Shown here piece by piece: positions 8,787 to 18,070 of a stretch of 42,819 bases of DNA. The notes under the pieces are model-generated. The model had not been told where the DNA came from. It searched no databases and was given only the letters and a program-made list of their open reading frames with translations. A program made the position numbers and the translations under genes. How positions within the stretch are numbered: the first letter of the stretch is position 1; each line of letters begins with the position of its first letter. Source of the DNA: Bdellovibrionales bacterium (GTDB taxonomy: Bacteria > Bdellovibrionota > Bdellovibrionia > Bdellovibrionales > UBA1609). The DNA is taken from assembly GCA_022450595.1 (NCBI GenBank), contig JAKUPT010000022.1, positions 1 through 42,819 of the forward strand, given 5' to 3'.

Positions 8787-9728
8787 CTAAAATGGTGAAT
8801 CAAAATAAATACTGAACTCTGGGCTCCCCATCTGTTCATTATCTAAATTCAATGTTAAAATTATTACTTCATGTGAACTAACTACAGCTCCCAATAAATT
8901 CATTATAATATACATCCTCTTAGCTCTTAATCGAACAAGGCTTTGTTCTTTTGAATTTAACAAGTACTTTAAAAATAAATGAATTTTTTTAATTGAACTA
9001 AATGAATTAGGCACTTCAGCAATTTCTTTTAATTGTAAGTTTTCAATATATGTAATCCCTTCTGCATCTCCATATGTTTTTAATACATTAATTTTTTGAA
9101 GCCACTTAATGAAGTCTTCACTTTCTTTTATACCCCAATTAGTTTTAATACGCTTATTTATGTAGCCATTACTTTTTGCAGGAACAATTGATATAATTGG
9201 TGTCATAAAAATCAAAATTAATTTTTGTAACCTTGATATAAATTTATGGTCATAATAATAATTAATATAAAATCTATGATTATAAATATTATATTTATAG
9301 ACTTTAAAACCAAATAATTTATGAAAAATAGCTAATCTTCTATCACATACAACATGAATTACCTTTATTCCTTGCTCTTTAGCTAAATCGTACAATATTT
9401 CACACATTGCATGAGAAATTGATTTAGTTTTACCATTCAACTCAATAACACTATCTCGATATTTTTCCTTTACAAAAAAAGCCTCCGCTTTTCCAGAAAG
9501 GAAATCTTGCTCTTCTCCATAACATTTAATTGGAATAATACAATAGTGACCAATGAACTCTTTCTTGTCTTTTACAAATATATGAATAGAATAACCTGCT
9601 GGATTTTCATTAAACAATGCTTTAACGTAAGCCATACTTTTATATTTAGGATCAATTTTTCCATATAGCATACCAACAGCACTAATTTCTTCTAAATTAA
9701 TTGGTCCAATCTTTTTAATTATCTCCAT
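8787..9728 (-). CDS. GNAT-fold acyltransferase
   Basis: A 313-residue protein whose N-terminal half has the GNAT layout: FIGHYCIIPIK is a beta strand pair, AEAFFVKEKYRDSVI precedes the acetyl-CoA loop region, and HVVCDRRLAIFHKLFGFKVYK is the typical final helix and strand. The C-terminal 130 residues have no recognised family. GNAT proteins of this long form occur in exopolysaccharide clusters beside deacetylase-like genes, as here: it overlaps the deacetylase-like gene by 14 bp. A role in N- or O-acylation of a glycan amino sugar is plausible, but the substrate is unknown. Confidence 0.7.
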   Translation of the reverse strand: MEIIKKIGPINLEEISAVGMLYGKIDPKYKSMAYVKALFNENPAGYSIHIFVKDKKEFIGHYCIIPIKCYGEEQDFLSGKAEAFFVKEKYRDSVIELNGKTKSISHAMCEILYDLAKEQGIKVIHVVCDRRLAIFHKLFGFKVYKYNIYNHRFYINYYYDHKFISRLQKLILIFMTPIISIVPAKSNGYINKRIKTNWGIKESEDFIKWLQKINVLKTYGDAEGITYIENLQLKEIAEVPNSFSSIKKIHLFLKYLLNSKEQSLVRLRAKRMYIIMNLLGAVVSSHEVIILTLNLDNEQMGSPEFSIYFDSPF

Positions 9729-10917
9729 TAAGTATTTTTTTCTTTCTCCAATGTGAATTTAATTGTTCTAAAGAACACAGCCATGCTCCATTTTTTTTTG
9801 CGTTTTCAAGTATCGATTCATAAAGTTCTCGATATTCAGCGTAAACAAAGAGGTGTGGATGAAATAAAATTGTACAACATCCGTAATATTTCTCAACTTG
9901 ATTGATTATCTTATTAACTGTGGATTTCGCCATATTCAGATTAAATTCAAGTGCTGTGCTTGAAAACAAAGCTGCATCTTGAATAATTAATGGTGCTTCT
10001 ATAAAATCTAAAATCTTCTTCGTACTACAGTCGTACCATCTATATGGAGAGCAAATTCCACTTCTAAATCCAATATTTCTATTGAAACCTAGAGTTGAAT
10101 CTATTTGAAATTTACATTTATTAATAATACCCGGAGTTTTTCTAATATCAAAATTTAGATAATGCTGCCTCAAGCTAACAATATCTTCTTCTAATATGTT
10201 TTCTATAAAGTCTTTTTCATAGGCCATTATGTCATAATCAGTACCCGAATGAATACTCCCGTGCAACCCCACATCATGACCTTGTTTTTTTAATTCTTTA
10301 CATAAATCAGCAACATTTATTTTAGATTTATTGAATTTATATGTATCTGAAAAACTATATGTACAGTCATATTTACTTTTTTTCTTCGAGGGGTATACAT
10401 GAAACAAATAAGAAGCTGATGCCTCATATTTTTTTTCTGTATCCAATAACCATTTTATTGTTTTTTCTGTTTCACAACCATATGAATTTATTTTTGTTAG
10501 AGAGGCTAATGTCTTTAACATGGCTTCTATTTTTTTTTGGCCAGAAACCCTCCTGTTATTAAATAATCGAGCTTTTTCACAAAAGGTTTTTTTTTCGGAA
10601 ATTTGATCAACATCATGAGTTATGCATAAAGCAAACTTATGATTATCAGGCCAAACATTTTTAAAATTTGTTTTATAGTTTTCAAAAAAAAACTTATTTA
10701 TTTCTGGATACCATAACTTTCCTCTCTGATAATTATCAGAATAAGGATGCTCCCAGAGACCCCATTGATCTCTTATTTTATTGTCGAACTCTTCTTTTCT
10801 AATAAATAAATTAAATAATTCGTCAGGCAAATCTATATCATTGTGAACTTCATGCACTCCAACAGATTGCGAATATATTTCATTTATATATTTTTGCTTA
10901 ACCAAATCTAGTGTCAT
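9715..10917 (-). CDS. Polysaccharide deacetylase-like (NodB/CE4 fold) protein
   Basis: A 400-residue protein with CE4-like motifs. THDVD at 100-104 matches motif 1 with the general-base and metal-binding aspartates; GLHGSIHSG at 218-225 matches the metal-binding H-x3-H motif 2 (His219 and His223); FRSGICSPYRWYD resembles motif 3. No signal peptide is evident, so it would act in the cytoplasm, on a nucleotide- or lipid-linked sugar, which differs from exported chitin or PNAG deacetylases. It overlaps wbpE by 4 bp and the GNAT gene by 14 bp, which suggests a deacetylation and re-acylation pair acting on the same amino sugar; this is inference. Confidence 0.8.
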   Translation of the reverse strand: MTLDLVKQKYINEIYSQSVGVHEVHNDIDLPDELFNLFIRKEEFDNKIRDQWGLWEHPYSDNYQRGKLWYPEINKFFFENYKTNFKNVWPDNHKFALCITHDVDQISEKKTFCEKARLFNNRRVSGQKKIEAMLKTLASLTKINSYGCETEKTIKWLLDTEKKYEASASYLFHVYPSKKKSKYDCTYSFSDTYKFNKSKINVADLCKELKKQGHDVGLHGSIHSGTDYDIMAYEKDFIENILEEDIVSLRQHYLNFDIRKTPGIINKCKFQIDSTLGFNRNIGFRSGICSPYRWYDCSTKKILDFIEAPLIIQDAALFSSTALEFNLNMAKSTVNKIINQVEKYYGCCTILFHPHLFVYAEYRELYESILENAKKNGAWLCSLEQLNSHWRKKKILNGDN

Positions 10918-12017
10918 AATATACTGATAACTGATTCTATAATTTTGTTTTGCACTTCTTCTGGCATGTCAGCATACATTGGCAAGCTAAAAACATTATT
11001 GGCAAGCTCTTGTGATACCGATATATCATGTATTTTACTAACATCTCTATAAGCTGGCTGATCTGCCATTGTTTTTGGATAATGTATGGCTGTAGGCACA
11101 CCTTTTTCTTTTAGTTTTGCGATTACGCTCTCTCTATTATGACTCTTTATCGTATATTGAGCCCAAACACTTGTTCTATCTAATGGTATTTTTGGTAAAA
11201 TAAATTCTTTACTTTCATAATTATTTAAAGCCTCTGAATATCTGTTTGCTACGGCCTGTCTCATCTTTATTTCTTTTTCATACCTTTTAATCTTAGGTAT
11301 TAAAATTGCACACTGCAAAGTATTCATTCTCCCATTCATTCCAACTATTGGATGGTAGTATCTCTCTGTCTGCCCATGATGCCTTAGTTGCTTAATTGTT
11401 TCTGCTAACTCATCATCATTAGTAAAAACAGCTCCACCGTCTCCATAACACCCAAGGGGCTTTGCTGGAAAAAAACTTGTAGTACCTAACAAACTAAGAT
11501 TTCCTGAGTACTTACCTTTATATGTAGCTCCAAAACTTTGAGCTCCATCTTCTATTACTTTTAAGTCATACTTTTCAGCAATTCGATTTATTTCATCCAT
11601 ATCTGCAGTTAAGCCATATAAGGACACTGGCATAATTGCCTTTGTTTTTTTTGTTATTGCTGCCTCAATATTCTCAGTATTAATATTATACGTGACTGGA
11701 TCTACATCCACAAATACTGGTGTAGCACCAGCAGACACAATTACCTCAGCCGTTGCAATAAATGAAAATGAAGTTGTGATTATTTCATCCCCAGGTTTTA
11801 TCCCAATAGCCATTAAAGCTAGAGAAAGAGCAACGGTACCGTTGCTGCAGGTTACTGCATGCTTCACTCCAGTGAAAGTTGCTAATTTTTCTTCACATTC
11901 TTTTACCTCTGGACCAAGCACAAACATTCCATGGTTTAATACATTTTGTATGTTTTTATTTATTTCTACTTTTAAATCTTCATATTGTGGTTTTAAATCA
12001 ACAAATGGAATTTCCAT
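10914..12017 (-). CDS. wbpE: UDP-2-acetamido-3-keto-glucuronate aminotransferase WbpE
   Basis: A 367-residue DegT-family PLP aminotransferase starting IPFVDLKPQYEDLK, a typical WbpE/WlbC opening. VIEDGAQSFGA contains the PLP-binding Asp157, and FFPAKPLGCYGDGGA gives the Schiff-base Lys186. In the Pseudomonas aeruginosa and Bordetella pathways this enzyme transfers an amino group from glutamate to the 3-keto group made by WbpB, giving UDP-GlcNAc(3NH2)A. All partners (wbpA, wbpB, wbpD, wbpI) lie in this window, with wbpD, wbpB and wbpA immediately upstream in the same operon (gaps of 9, 8 and 4 bp). The context raises confidence in the specific assignment above what the family alone would allow. 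Confidence 0.92.
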   Translation of the reverse strand: MEIPFVDLKPQYEDLKVEINKNIQNVLNHGMFVLGPEVKECEEKLATFTGVKHAVTCSNGTVALSLALMAIGIKPGDEIITTSFSFIATAEVIVSAGATPVFVDVDPVTYNINTENIEAAITKKTKAIMPVSLYGLTADMDEINRIAEKYDLKVIEDGAQSFGATYKGKYSGNLSLLGTTSFFPAKPLGCYGDGGAVFTNDDELAETIKQLRHHGQTERYYHPIVGMNGRMNTLQCAILIPKIKRYEKEIKMRQAVANRYSEALNNYESKEFILPKIPLDRTSVWAQYTIKSHNRESVIAKLKEKGVPTAIHYPKTMADQPAYRDVSKIHDISVSQELANNVFSLPMYADMPEEVQNKIIESVISIL

Positions 12018-12026
12018 AATTATCTC

Positions 12027-12593
12027 CTATTTCTCTACACATTCTATTTCTGTAATTTGAAAATACTTTTTACAGTTACTACATGAAACTTCACCTGTTT
12101 TTTTAGGAAGCTGAACACCGCATACACAGATCCAGCCCTTTCGCAAAGCAGGAACTCCAGCCATTAATGAATATGGTGCTACATTTTTATTAACCACGGC
12201 ACCTGCTGCGATAAAACAATACTGACCAAGCTCTATCCCACAGATAATTGTAGCATTTGCACCAATACTCGTACCTTTTCTTACAACAGTTTTTTTGTAT
12301 TCATTTTTTCTTATGACGTGACTTCTTGGATTAATCACATTCGTAAAAACCATGCTTGGCCCACAAAACACATCATCCTCTAATATTACACTATCATACA
12401 CGGAAACATTATTCTGAATTTTAACATTGTCGCCAATAACAACATCATTTCCAACAAATACATTCTGCCCAAAAGAACAATTTTTTCCTATTACCGCTTT
12501 AGAACATATATGAACCCAATGCCAAATTCGACTTCCAGCCCCAATTTCAGCACCATTGTCTATTATTGCAGTTGGATGTACCGTTATTGACAT
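12027..12593 (-). CDS. wbpD: UDP-2-acetamido-3-amino-glucuronate N-acetyltransferase WbpD
   Basis: A 188-residue hexapeptide-repeat acetyltransferase starting [12 protein letters not shown], with RIWHWVHI and CGPSMVFTN as in WbpD/WlbB. It acetylates the 3-amino group using acetyl-CoA, giving UDP-GlcNAc(3NAc)A. The C-terminus adds a likely four-cysteine metal ribbon, CVCG followed by CSNC, seen in many WbpD-like proteins. AGGAAG lies just before the ATG. It sits between wbpB and wbpE in the operon. The paralogue at 96-632 shares the fold and motifs but has lost part of the cysteine ribbon. Confidence 0.93.
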   Translation of the reverse strand: MSITVHPTAIIDNGAEIGAGSRIWHWVHICSKAVIGKNCSFGQNVFVGNDVVIGDNVKIQNNVSVYDSVILEDDVFCGPSMVFTNVINPRSHVIRKNEYKKTVVRKGTSIGANATIICGIELGQYCFIAAGAVVNKNVAPYSLMAGVPALRKGWICVCGVQLPKKTGEVSCSNCKKYFQITEIECVEK

Positions 12594-12601
12594 AAAACTT
12601 C

Positions 12602-13666
12602 CTATAATTCTAAAGGTAATGTAACTCTTTTACCGTCTCGTGCTGACAGATATGCACCTATCAATAATTCCAAAGCCTTTAATCCAGACCGTCCATCTGT
12701 ATATGGACGCTCTTGCCCCCTAATTGATTTAATAACGTTGTCATAATATAGAGGATGCCCAAATCCATAAACACTTGTCGTTTCATAGTTGGCACTTTTG
12801 ATCTCATCATCTTCAGGCCTTACATCAGCAAAATCCCATGTCTGTATTTCATTAACAGCAAGCCCACCAACTCGCACCGTACCCTTATCTCCAAGGATCG
12901 TGATTGAACCCTCGTAGTTCTTTGGATAAGTTAACATTGTTACATTTACACTGCCTAATGCTCCAGATCGCCACTTTAATGATATTACACCAGAATCTTC
13001 CGCCTCAATTTCTCTACCTAAAGTTGCCGTGTATGCATGAATACTTTCTACCGGACCAATCATCCAATTAAGTAAATCAATATAGTGACTAGCTTGGTTC
13101 ATAAAAGCACCACCATCAAACTCCCATGTACCACGCCATTCATCTTGATCGTAATACTCTTGAGGTCTTGACCAAAAGACATTTAAATTCACCATATTTA
13201 TTTTTCCAAAGCGCCCCTGGTCAATAGCCTTCTTTAATAACTGAAGTGTTGCATTATGACGATTTTGCTTTACTACAAATAAAAAAACATCATTCTCATC
13301 ACAGGCCTTTACCATTTTAATGCCATCAGGCCACTTAGTGGCCATAGGTTTTTCCGTGATTATGTGCTTTCCATGATTGGCTATTTCAACCGCCTGGTGA
13401 GCATGGACGCCTGAGGGGGTACACAGAATATATATATCAGCATCAGAATTCTTTAGAACATTAGATAAATTATTATAGCCTTTAACTTTATATTTTTCAG
13501 ATGCAGCATCTAATTTTGTTTTGTTATTATCACAAACAGCAACTAACTCTATATTCGAATTATGCTTATCAATGGCGTCAAAATGTTTAAAAGATATTCT
13601 ACCACAACCAATAACTGCTGCTTTAATTTTTCTATTTTTAATAAATCTATTTTCTGCAAACATCAT
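12602..13666 (-). CDS. wbpB: UDP-2-acetamido-2-deoxy-glucuronate 3-dehydrogenase WbpB
   Basis: A 354-residue Gfo/Idh/MocA oxidoreductase. The NAD-binding Rossmann motif [10 protein letters not shown] is near residues 16-25, EKPMA (105-109) is the family signature with the conserved lysine, and [17 protein letters not shown] is the typical C-terminal domain segment with substrate-site His. WbpB oxidises the 3-OH of UDP-GlcNAcA to the 3-keto sugar, coupled in known systems with WbpE and recycling of its tightly held NAD by 2-oxoglutarate. It begins 4 bp after wbpA ends. The start could be either of the two adjacent ATG codons. Confidence 0.93.
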   Translation of the reverse strand: MMFAENRFIKNRKIKAAVIGCGRISFKHFDAIDKHNSNIELVAVCDNNKTKLDAASEKYKVKGYNNLSNVLKNSDADIYILCTPSGVHAHQAVEIANHGKHIITEKPMATKWPDGIKMVKACDENDVFLFVVKQNRHNATLQLLKKAIDQGRFGKINMVNLNVFWSRPQEYYDQDEWRGTWEFDGGAFMNQASHYIDLLNWMIGPVESIHAYTATLGREIEAEDSGVISLKWRSGALGSVNVTMLTYPKNYEGSITILGDKGTVRVGGLAVNEIQTWDFADVRPEDDEIKSANYETTSVYGFGHPLYYDNVIKSIRGQERPYTDGRSGLKALELLIGAYLSARDGKRVTLPLEL

Positions 13667-13670
13667 ATTA

Positions 13671-14975
13671 TTAAGCCTTAATTATATTTTCTCTGGGTTC
13701 TAAGTAAACACCTCTTGTATCAACTAGTAACTTCGAGTTTGATAAAATCATTTCATAATCAAAGTCAGAGTGATCGGTAGCCAAAACAACACAATCATAC
13801 TTCTTTATCGTCTCTGGCTCTAAAGAAACTGAAGATAGATCAAAATAATGCTCTCTCATTTTCGGAAAGCTTAAAACATAAGGGTCAGAGTATGAAACTT
13901 CAGCACCTTTATCTCTCAATTGTTCCATGATTAATACAGACGGAGACTCTCTCATATCATCTACATTTTTTTTGTAAGCTATTCCTAACACTAAAATCTT
14001 ACTACCATTAATTGGTTTTCCTCGCTTGTTAAGCCCATGTGATATTTTGGTTACAACATACTCTGGCATAGCAGTATTTACTTCTCCAGCAAGCTCAATA
14101 AATCTTGTATGCAAGCCAAACTCTCGAGCCTTCCAAGTTAAATAAAAAGGATCAATTGGTATGCAGTGTCCACCCAAGCCTGGTCCTGGATAATAAGGGG
14201 TAAAGCCAAAAGGCTTTGTCGCTGCAGCAGATATAACCTCATGTATATCGATGCCCATTCTGTCGGCCACAATTTTCATCTCATTTACTAAGCCGATGTT
14301 CACTGCTCTGTGTATATTCTCCAATAATTTTGTCATTTCAGCAGCTCGAGTAGAGCTGACCGGAACAACTTTATTAATTGCATGAGAGTAAAGGTCTACG
14401 CCTATATCTCTACAAGCAGGAGTATACCCTCCCACTACTTTAGGAATTTCATGTGTTGCAAACTTTAGGTTGCCAGGATCTTCCCTTTCAGGGCTATAAA
14501 CTAAGAAAAAGTCTTTTCCAACATTTAAGCCTGCACGTTCTACATATGGCAGAAGTTCTTCATCTGTTGTGCCAGGGTAAGTTGTGCTTTCAAGAGATAA
14601 GACTTGCCCCTTCCTTAAAAAGGGCTCTAACTTACTCATGGTTGACAAGATATAGCTTAAATCTGGTTCACGATATTTATTTAAAGGAGTTGGAACACAC
14701 ACAATTAACGCGTCGCAATCTTTTGTCTTTGAAAAATCTATAGTTGATAAAAAGCCGCTTTCTTTAGCGTTAACAATATCTGTGCCTTGTATATGCTTAA
14801 TATAACTTACACCATCGTTAAGTTTGTTTACTTTTTCATCGTCAATATCAAAACCAATGACTCTGTAACCAACCTTACTATATCGCAAAACTAAAGGTAA
14901 ACCGACATAACCCAACCCTAAAACACCAATTACAGCTGTTTTATTATTTAATTTCTCTGATAATTCACTTTTCAT
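13671..14975 (-). CDS. wbpA: UDP-N-acetyl-D-glucosamine 6-dehydrogenase WbpA
   Basis: A 434-residue UDP-sugar dehydrogenase of the WbpA/WbpO type, the first gene of the twelve-gene minus-strand operon. The N-terminal Rossmann motif is [12 protein letters not shown] (17-28); the catalytic cysteine is Cys271 in GGHCIPIDP; the central helix bears [14 protein letters not shown]; and the C-terminal UDP-binding domain has [14 protein letters not shown]. It oxidises UDP-GlcNAc twice to UDP-GlcNAcA, the entry step to UDP-ManNAc3NAcA. The operon is divergent from the asnB-wbpI pair, with about 120 bp between them that must hold both promoters. Confidence 0.94.
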   Translation of the reverse strand: MKSELSEKLNNKTAVIGVLGLGYVGLPLVLRYSKVGYRVIGFDIDDEKVNKLNDGVSYIKHIQGTDIVNAKESGFLSTIDFSKTKDCDALIVCVPTPLNKYREPDLSYILSTMSKLEPFLRKGQVLSLESTTYPGTTDEELLPYVERAGLNVGKDFFLVYSPEREDPGNLKFATHEIPKVVGGYTPACRDIGVDLYSHAINKVVPVSSTRAAEMTKLLENIHRAVNIGLVNEMKIVADRMGIDIHEVISAAATKPFGFTPYYPGPGLGGHCIPIDPFYLTWKAREFGLHTRFIELAGEVNTAMPEYVVTKISHGLNKRGKPINGSKILVLGIAYKKNVDDMRESPSVLIMEQLRDKGAEVSYSDPYVLSFPKMREHYFDLSSVSLEPETIKKYDCVVLATDHSDFDYEMILSNSKLLVDTRGVYLEPRENIIKA

Positions 14976-15097
14976 ACTGAAGCCTTATTTATAATCTGAG
15001 TTTCATAAGACATTTTATGCCTCTTAATATGCTTAGTTGTCATTTGAAATAAACTAATTCATAATGACTTTTTACAATTTAAACATCAAGATAAATC

Positions 15098-16996
15098 ATG
15101 TGCGGAATAGCTGCTTTAATCCAAAATAACAACCAGCCAATAGATCTAAAAAGATTTCACACATCTCTTAATACCATCAAGCATAGAGGCCCTGACAATT
15201 CAGGAGTAAATGTTTGGGGAAATACTATTTATTCTGACGAGCTTGCTTCAAAACCATACCCACAACTTTCGCCTCGCGTTAACGCAGCCCTAGGCCATCA
15301 AAGACTTTCTATTCTTGATCTTAGTCAAGATGGCCATCAGCCTATGTCTTATAGAAATAATCTCTGGATTACCTACAATGGAGAAATTTATAACTATAAA
15401 GAAATTAAACAAGAGTTAATATTATTAGGGCACGAATTTGCTTCTAAAACTGACACAGAAGTAATTTTAGCCGCTTATTCTGAATGGGGCGCAAATTGTG
15501 TACAAAAGTTTAATGGCATGTGGGCTTTTGTAATTCTTGATACTCAAAGATTAGAAATATTTGCTTCCAGGGACCGCTTTGGCATTAAACCATGTTATTT
15601 TGCAATAAAAGATAACAAGATATCTTTTGCTTCTGAAATCAAGCAATTAAATTCTTTAAACTTTCATAATCAAAAAATTAATTTTGGAAAAGCTAGTTCT
15701 TTTTTGTCTTATGGAAGCGTAAATAATACTCGCGAAACAATGTTTGAAAATATTCAACAACTTTTGCCTGGAGAGAATTTTCACTTTAAACTAAGTGATG
15801 ATTTTAACAAAATTGCCCCTTATAAATTTTATGATTTAAGTAATATTAATTTTATCAAAACTTTATCACCATCTGACTGGCAAAAACAATACACCGAACT
15901 ATTATATGATTCTTTAAGACTTAGACTTAGAAGTGATGTGGAGGTTGGCGCCTGCCTCAGTGGCGGCTTAGATTCATCTGCAATAGTATCTATAGTACAT
16001 CAACTGATCCCATCTCTATCTATGAAGACATTCACTTCTTGTTCCAAAACTAAGAAATATGACGAGTCCGCTTTTGCTGAATTAATAAATAATTATACAA
16101 ACTCCAAAGGTCATAAGATTTATCCTGATTTAAATAATCTTTTTTCAGAATCTATGAACAACCTTCTTTATCACCAAGATGAACCGTTCACTTCAACATC
16201 AATTTTTGCTCAATGGAATGTTATGAGCCTTGCCGCCGACAATGGCATCAAAGTTCTTTTAGATGGTCAAGGGGCAGATGAGGTTCTTGGGGGCTACAAA
16301 GGCTACATACCTTATTTATTTGCTGATTTAATAAAAACTATTAATATTTTTAATTTATATAAAATTTCAACAAATCTAAAAGACACAAAAACCTTTTCAG
16401 AGTCAGCTATTTACTCTGGATGCAAAATTTTAATAAAACATCTTATAAAAGGCGCCTCTAAAGGCCTAAACTTGCATCTTGGAGATGACAAGCTTTTAAG
16501 ACAAGACGCCAAAGGATCTCTTATATCTCCAAAAAGCCACAGCAATTACAATAATAAATTAATTTATGATATGCAAAACTCATTACAAACATTATTAAGA
16601 TATGAGGACCGTAATTCTATGGCCTTCTCAATTGAAGCAAGGACGCCGTTTCTTGACTATAGACTTGTTGAACACACCTTTAAATGTAAATTAAATGAGC
16701 GATACAAATTTGGATATACCAAGGCACCACTTAGGGAAGCGATAAAAGGAAACAGCCCTGATAATGTACGCTTGCGAACTGATAAAAAAGCTTTTGTGAC
16801 TGAAGAAAGTTTATGGTACCAACAAAACAAAGATCAGATCAACAAAACTTTAATGTCTTCTGACTATCTAAATACTTGGATCGAGATGGATCAGCTCAAA
16901 AAAAGATTAAACGACTATAGGGGCGATAATGATTTCTTTTTTTGGAGATTGTACTGTTTTAATCAATGGGCTAAATATTTTAATTTGAGGACTTAA
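15098..16996 (+). CDS. asnB: Asparagine synthetase-like glutamine amidotransferase (second paralogue)
   Basis: A 632-residue AsnB-type protein: Cys2 nucleophile in MCGIAAL, RGPDNSG, WITYNGEIYNYKE in the glutaminase domain, PP-loop SGGLDSS starting near residue 288, and DGQGADEVLGGY. It is clearly diverged from the paralogue at 795, for example in a longer insertion around residues 45-65 that is typical of polysaccharide-cluster amidotransferases. It is followed three bases later by wbpI, so the two are one transcription unit devoted to the UDP-ManNAc3NAcA branch; amidation of that uronic acid (to the uronamide) is a reasonable inference, by analogy with WbpS. Confidence 0.9.
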   Translation: MCGIAALIQNNNQPIDLKRFHTSLNTIKHRGPDNSGVNVWGNTIYSDELASKPYPQLSPRVNAALGHQRLSILDLSQDGHQPMSYRNNLWITYNGEIYNYKEIKQELILLGHEFASKTDTEVILAAYSEWGANCVQKFNGMWAFVILDTQRLEIFASRDRFGIKPCYFAIKDNKISFASEIKQLNSLNFHNQKINFGKASSFLSYGSVNNTRETMFENIQQLLPGENFHFKLSDDFNKIAPYKFYDLSNINFIKTLSPSDWQKQYTELLYDSLRLRLRSDVEVGACLSGGLDSSAIVSIVHQLIPSLSMKTFTSCSKTKKYDESAFAELINNYTNSKGHKIYPDLNNLFSESMNNLLYHQDEPFTSTSIFAQWNVMSLAADNGIKVLLDGQGADEVLGGYKGYIPYLFADLIKTINIFNLYKISTNLKDTKTFSESAIYSGCKILIKHLIKGASKGLNLHLGDDKLLRQDAKGSLISPKSHSNYNNKLIYDMQNSLQTLLRYEDRNSMAFSIEARTPFLDYRLVEHTFKCKLNERYKFGYTKAPLREAIKGNSPDNVRLRTDKKAFVTEESLWYQQNKDQINKTLMSSDYLNTWIEMDQLKKRLNDYRGDNDFFFWRLYCFNQWAKYFNLRT

Positions 16997-16999
16997 TAC

Positions 17000-18070
17000 A
17001 TGAAAATAATCACAGTAGTTGGAGCCAGACCACAATTTATAAAAGCCGCTGTTGTCTCAAGAGCCTTTAACCAACATAAAAACATAAATGAGTTAATTAT
17101 TCACACTGGACAACATTACGATCAAAATATGTCTGATATTTTTTTTGAAGAAATGTCCATTCCAAAGCCAAACTTTTATTTAAAAGTTGGAGGCAAAACA
17201 CATGGCTCTATGACCGGACAAATGCTTGAAAAAATTGAAGAAGTCCTTCTTCAAGAAAAACCACATCTAGTCCTAGTTTATGGCGATACGAACTCTACAA
17301 TCTCTGGAGCTCTAGCAGCAGCTAAATTACATATTCCAGTAGCACACGTTGAAGCTGGCCTTAGGTCATTTAATATGTCAATGCCAGAAGAGATAAACAG
17401 AATTCTGACTGACAAAATATCTAATGTTTTATTCTGTCCTTCAGAAACATCTAAAAACAACTTATTACTTGAAGGCACAAATACAAAAAAAATCGAAGTT
17501 GTTGGTGATGTTATGTATGATGCTGTAATTTATTACTTACGAAAAGCTGTGCCTTCAAATAATATCAAGTCTTTAATCAGTAAAAATTATTTTTTAGCTA
17601 CTATTCACAGAGCTGAAAACACAGATAACGAAATAAATTTATCAAATATTTTCGAAGCCCTAAGAGAAATCTCAAAATTAGAAAATATAATTCTCCCACT
17701 GCATCCTAGAACAAAAAAATTTATTGATACTTATAATATAGACACTCAGGGCATTACACTTATTGAACCTGTTGGTTATTATGACATGCTTTTACTTTTA
17801 AACAACTCAAATGGAGTATTTACTGATAGTGGCGGCCTTCAAAAAGAAGCATACTTTTTATCAAAACCTTGTATAACCCTTCGAGGCGAAACGGAATGGA
17901 CTGAGACTGTTGACAGTGGCTGCAACTTTATTTGCGGAACAGATAAACATAAAATAATAGCCAGTTATGAAAAAAATAAAACGATAAATTTTGACTTTAC
18001 AAAAAATTTATATGGCAATGGCGATGCAGGAGTTTTAATTGCAGAAAAAATACTCAATTCTTACAGTTAA
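17000..18070 (+). CDS. wbpI: UDP-GlcNAc3NAcA 2-epimerase WbpI (WecB family)
   Basis: A 356-residue non-hydrolysing UDP-GlcNAc 2-epimerase: MKIITVVGARPQFIKAA at the start, VHGD-type segment YGDTNSTISGALAA, HVEAGLRSFN, MPEEINR, and TDSGGLQKEA near the C-terminus. Length is normal for WecB/WbpI. Since wbpA, B, D and E are all present, this enzyme most likely makes UDP-ManNAc3NAcA, the last step of the pathway, rather than UDP-ManNAc. It is coupled to the upstream amidotransferase by a 3-bp gap and ends in a 17-bp convergent overlap with the GT-C membrane protein gene. Confidence 0.9.
   Translation: MKIITVVGARPQFIKAAVVSRAFNQHKNINELIIHTGQHYDQNMSDIFFEEMSIPKPNFYLKVGGKTHGSMTGQMLEKIEEVLLQEKPHLVLVYGDTNSTISGALAAAKLHIPVAHVEAGLRSFNMSMPEEINRILTDKISNVLFCPSETSKNNLLLEGTNTKKIEVVGDVMYDAVIYYLRKAVPSNNIKSLISKNYFLATIHRAENTDNEINLSNIFEALREISKLENIILPLHPRTKKFIDTYNIDTQGITLIEPVGYYDMLLLLNNSNGVFTDSGGLQKEAYFLSKPCITLRGETEWTETVDSGCNFICGTDKHKIIASYEKNKTINFDFTKNLYGNGDAGVLIAEKILNSYS

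Noticed and set aside
8780-8839. Twenty-residue N-terminal extension of the third glycosyltransferase
   Set aside because: It would overlap the upstream gene by over 50 bp and does not resemble a glycosyltransferase start.
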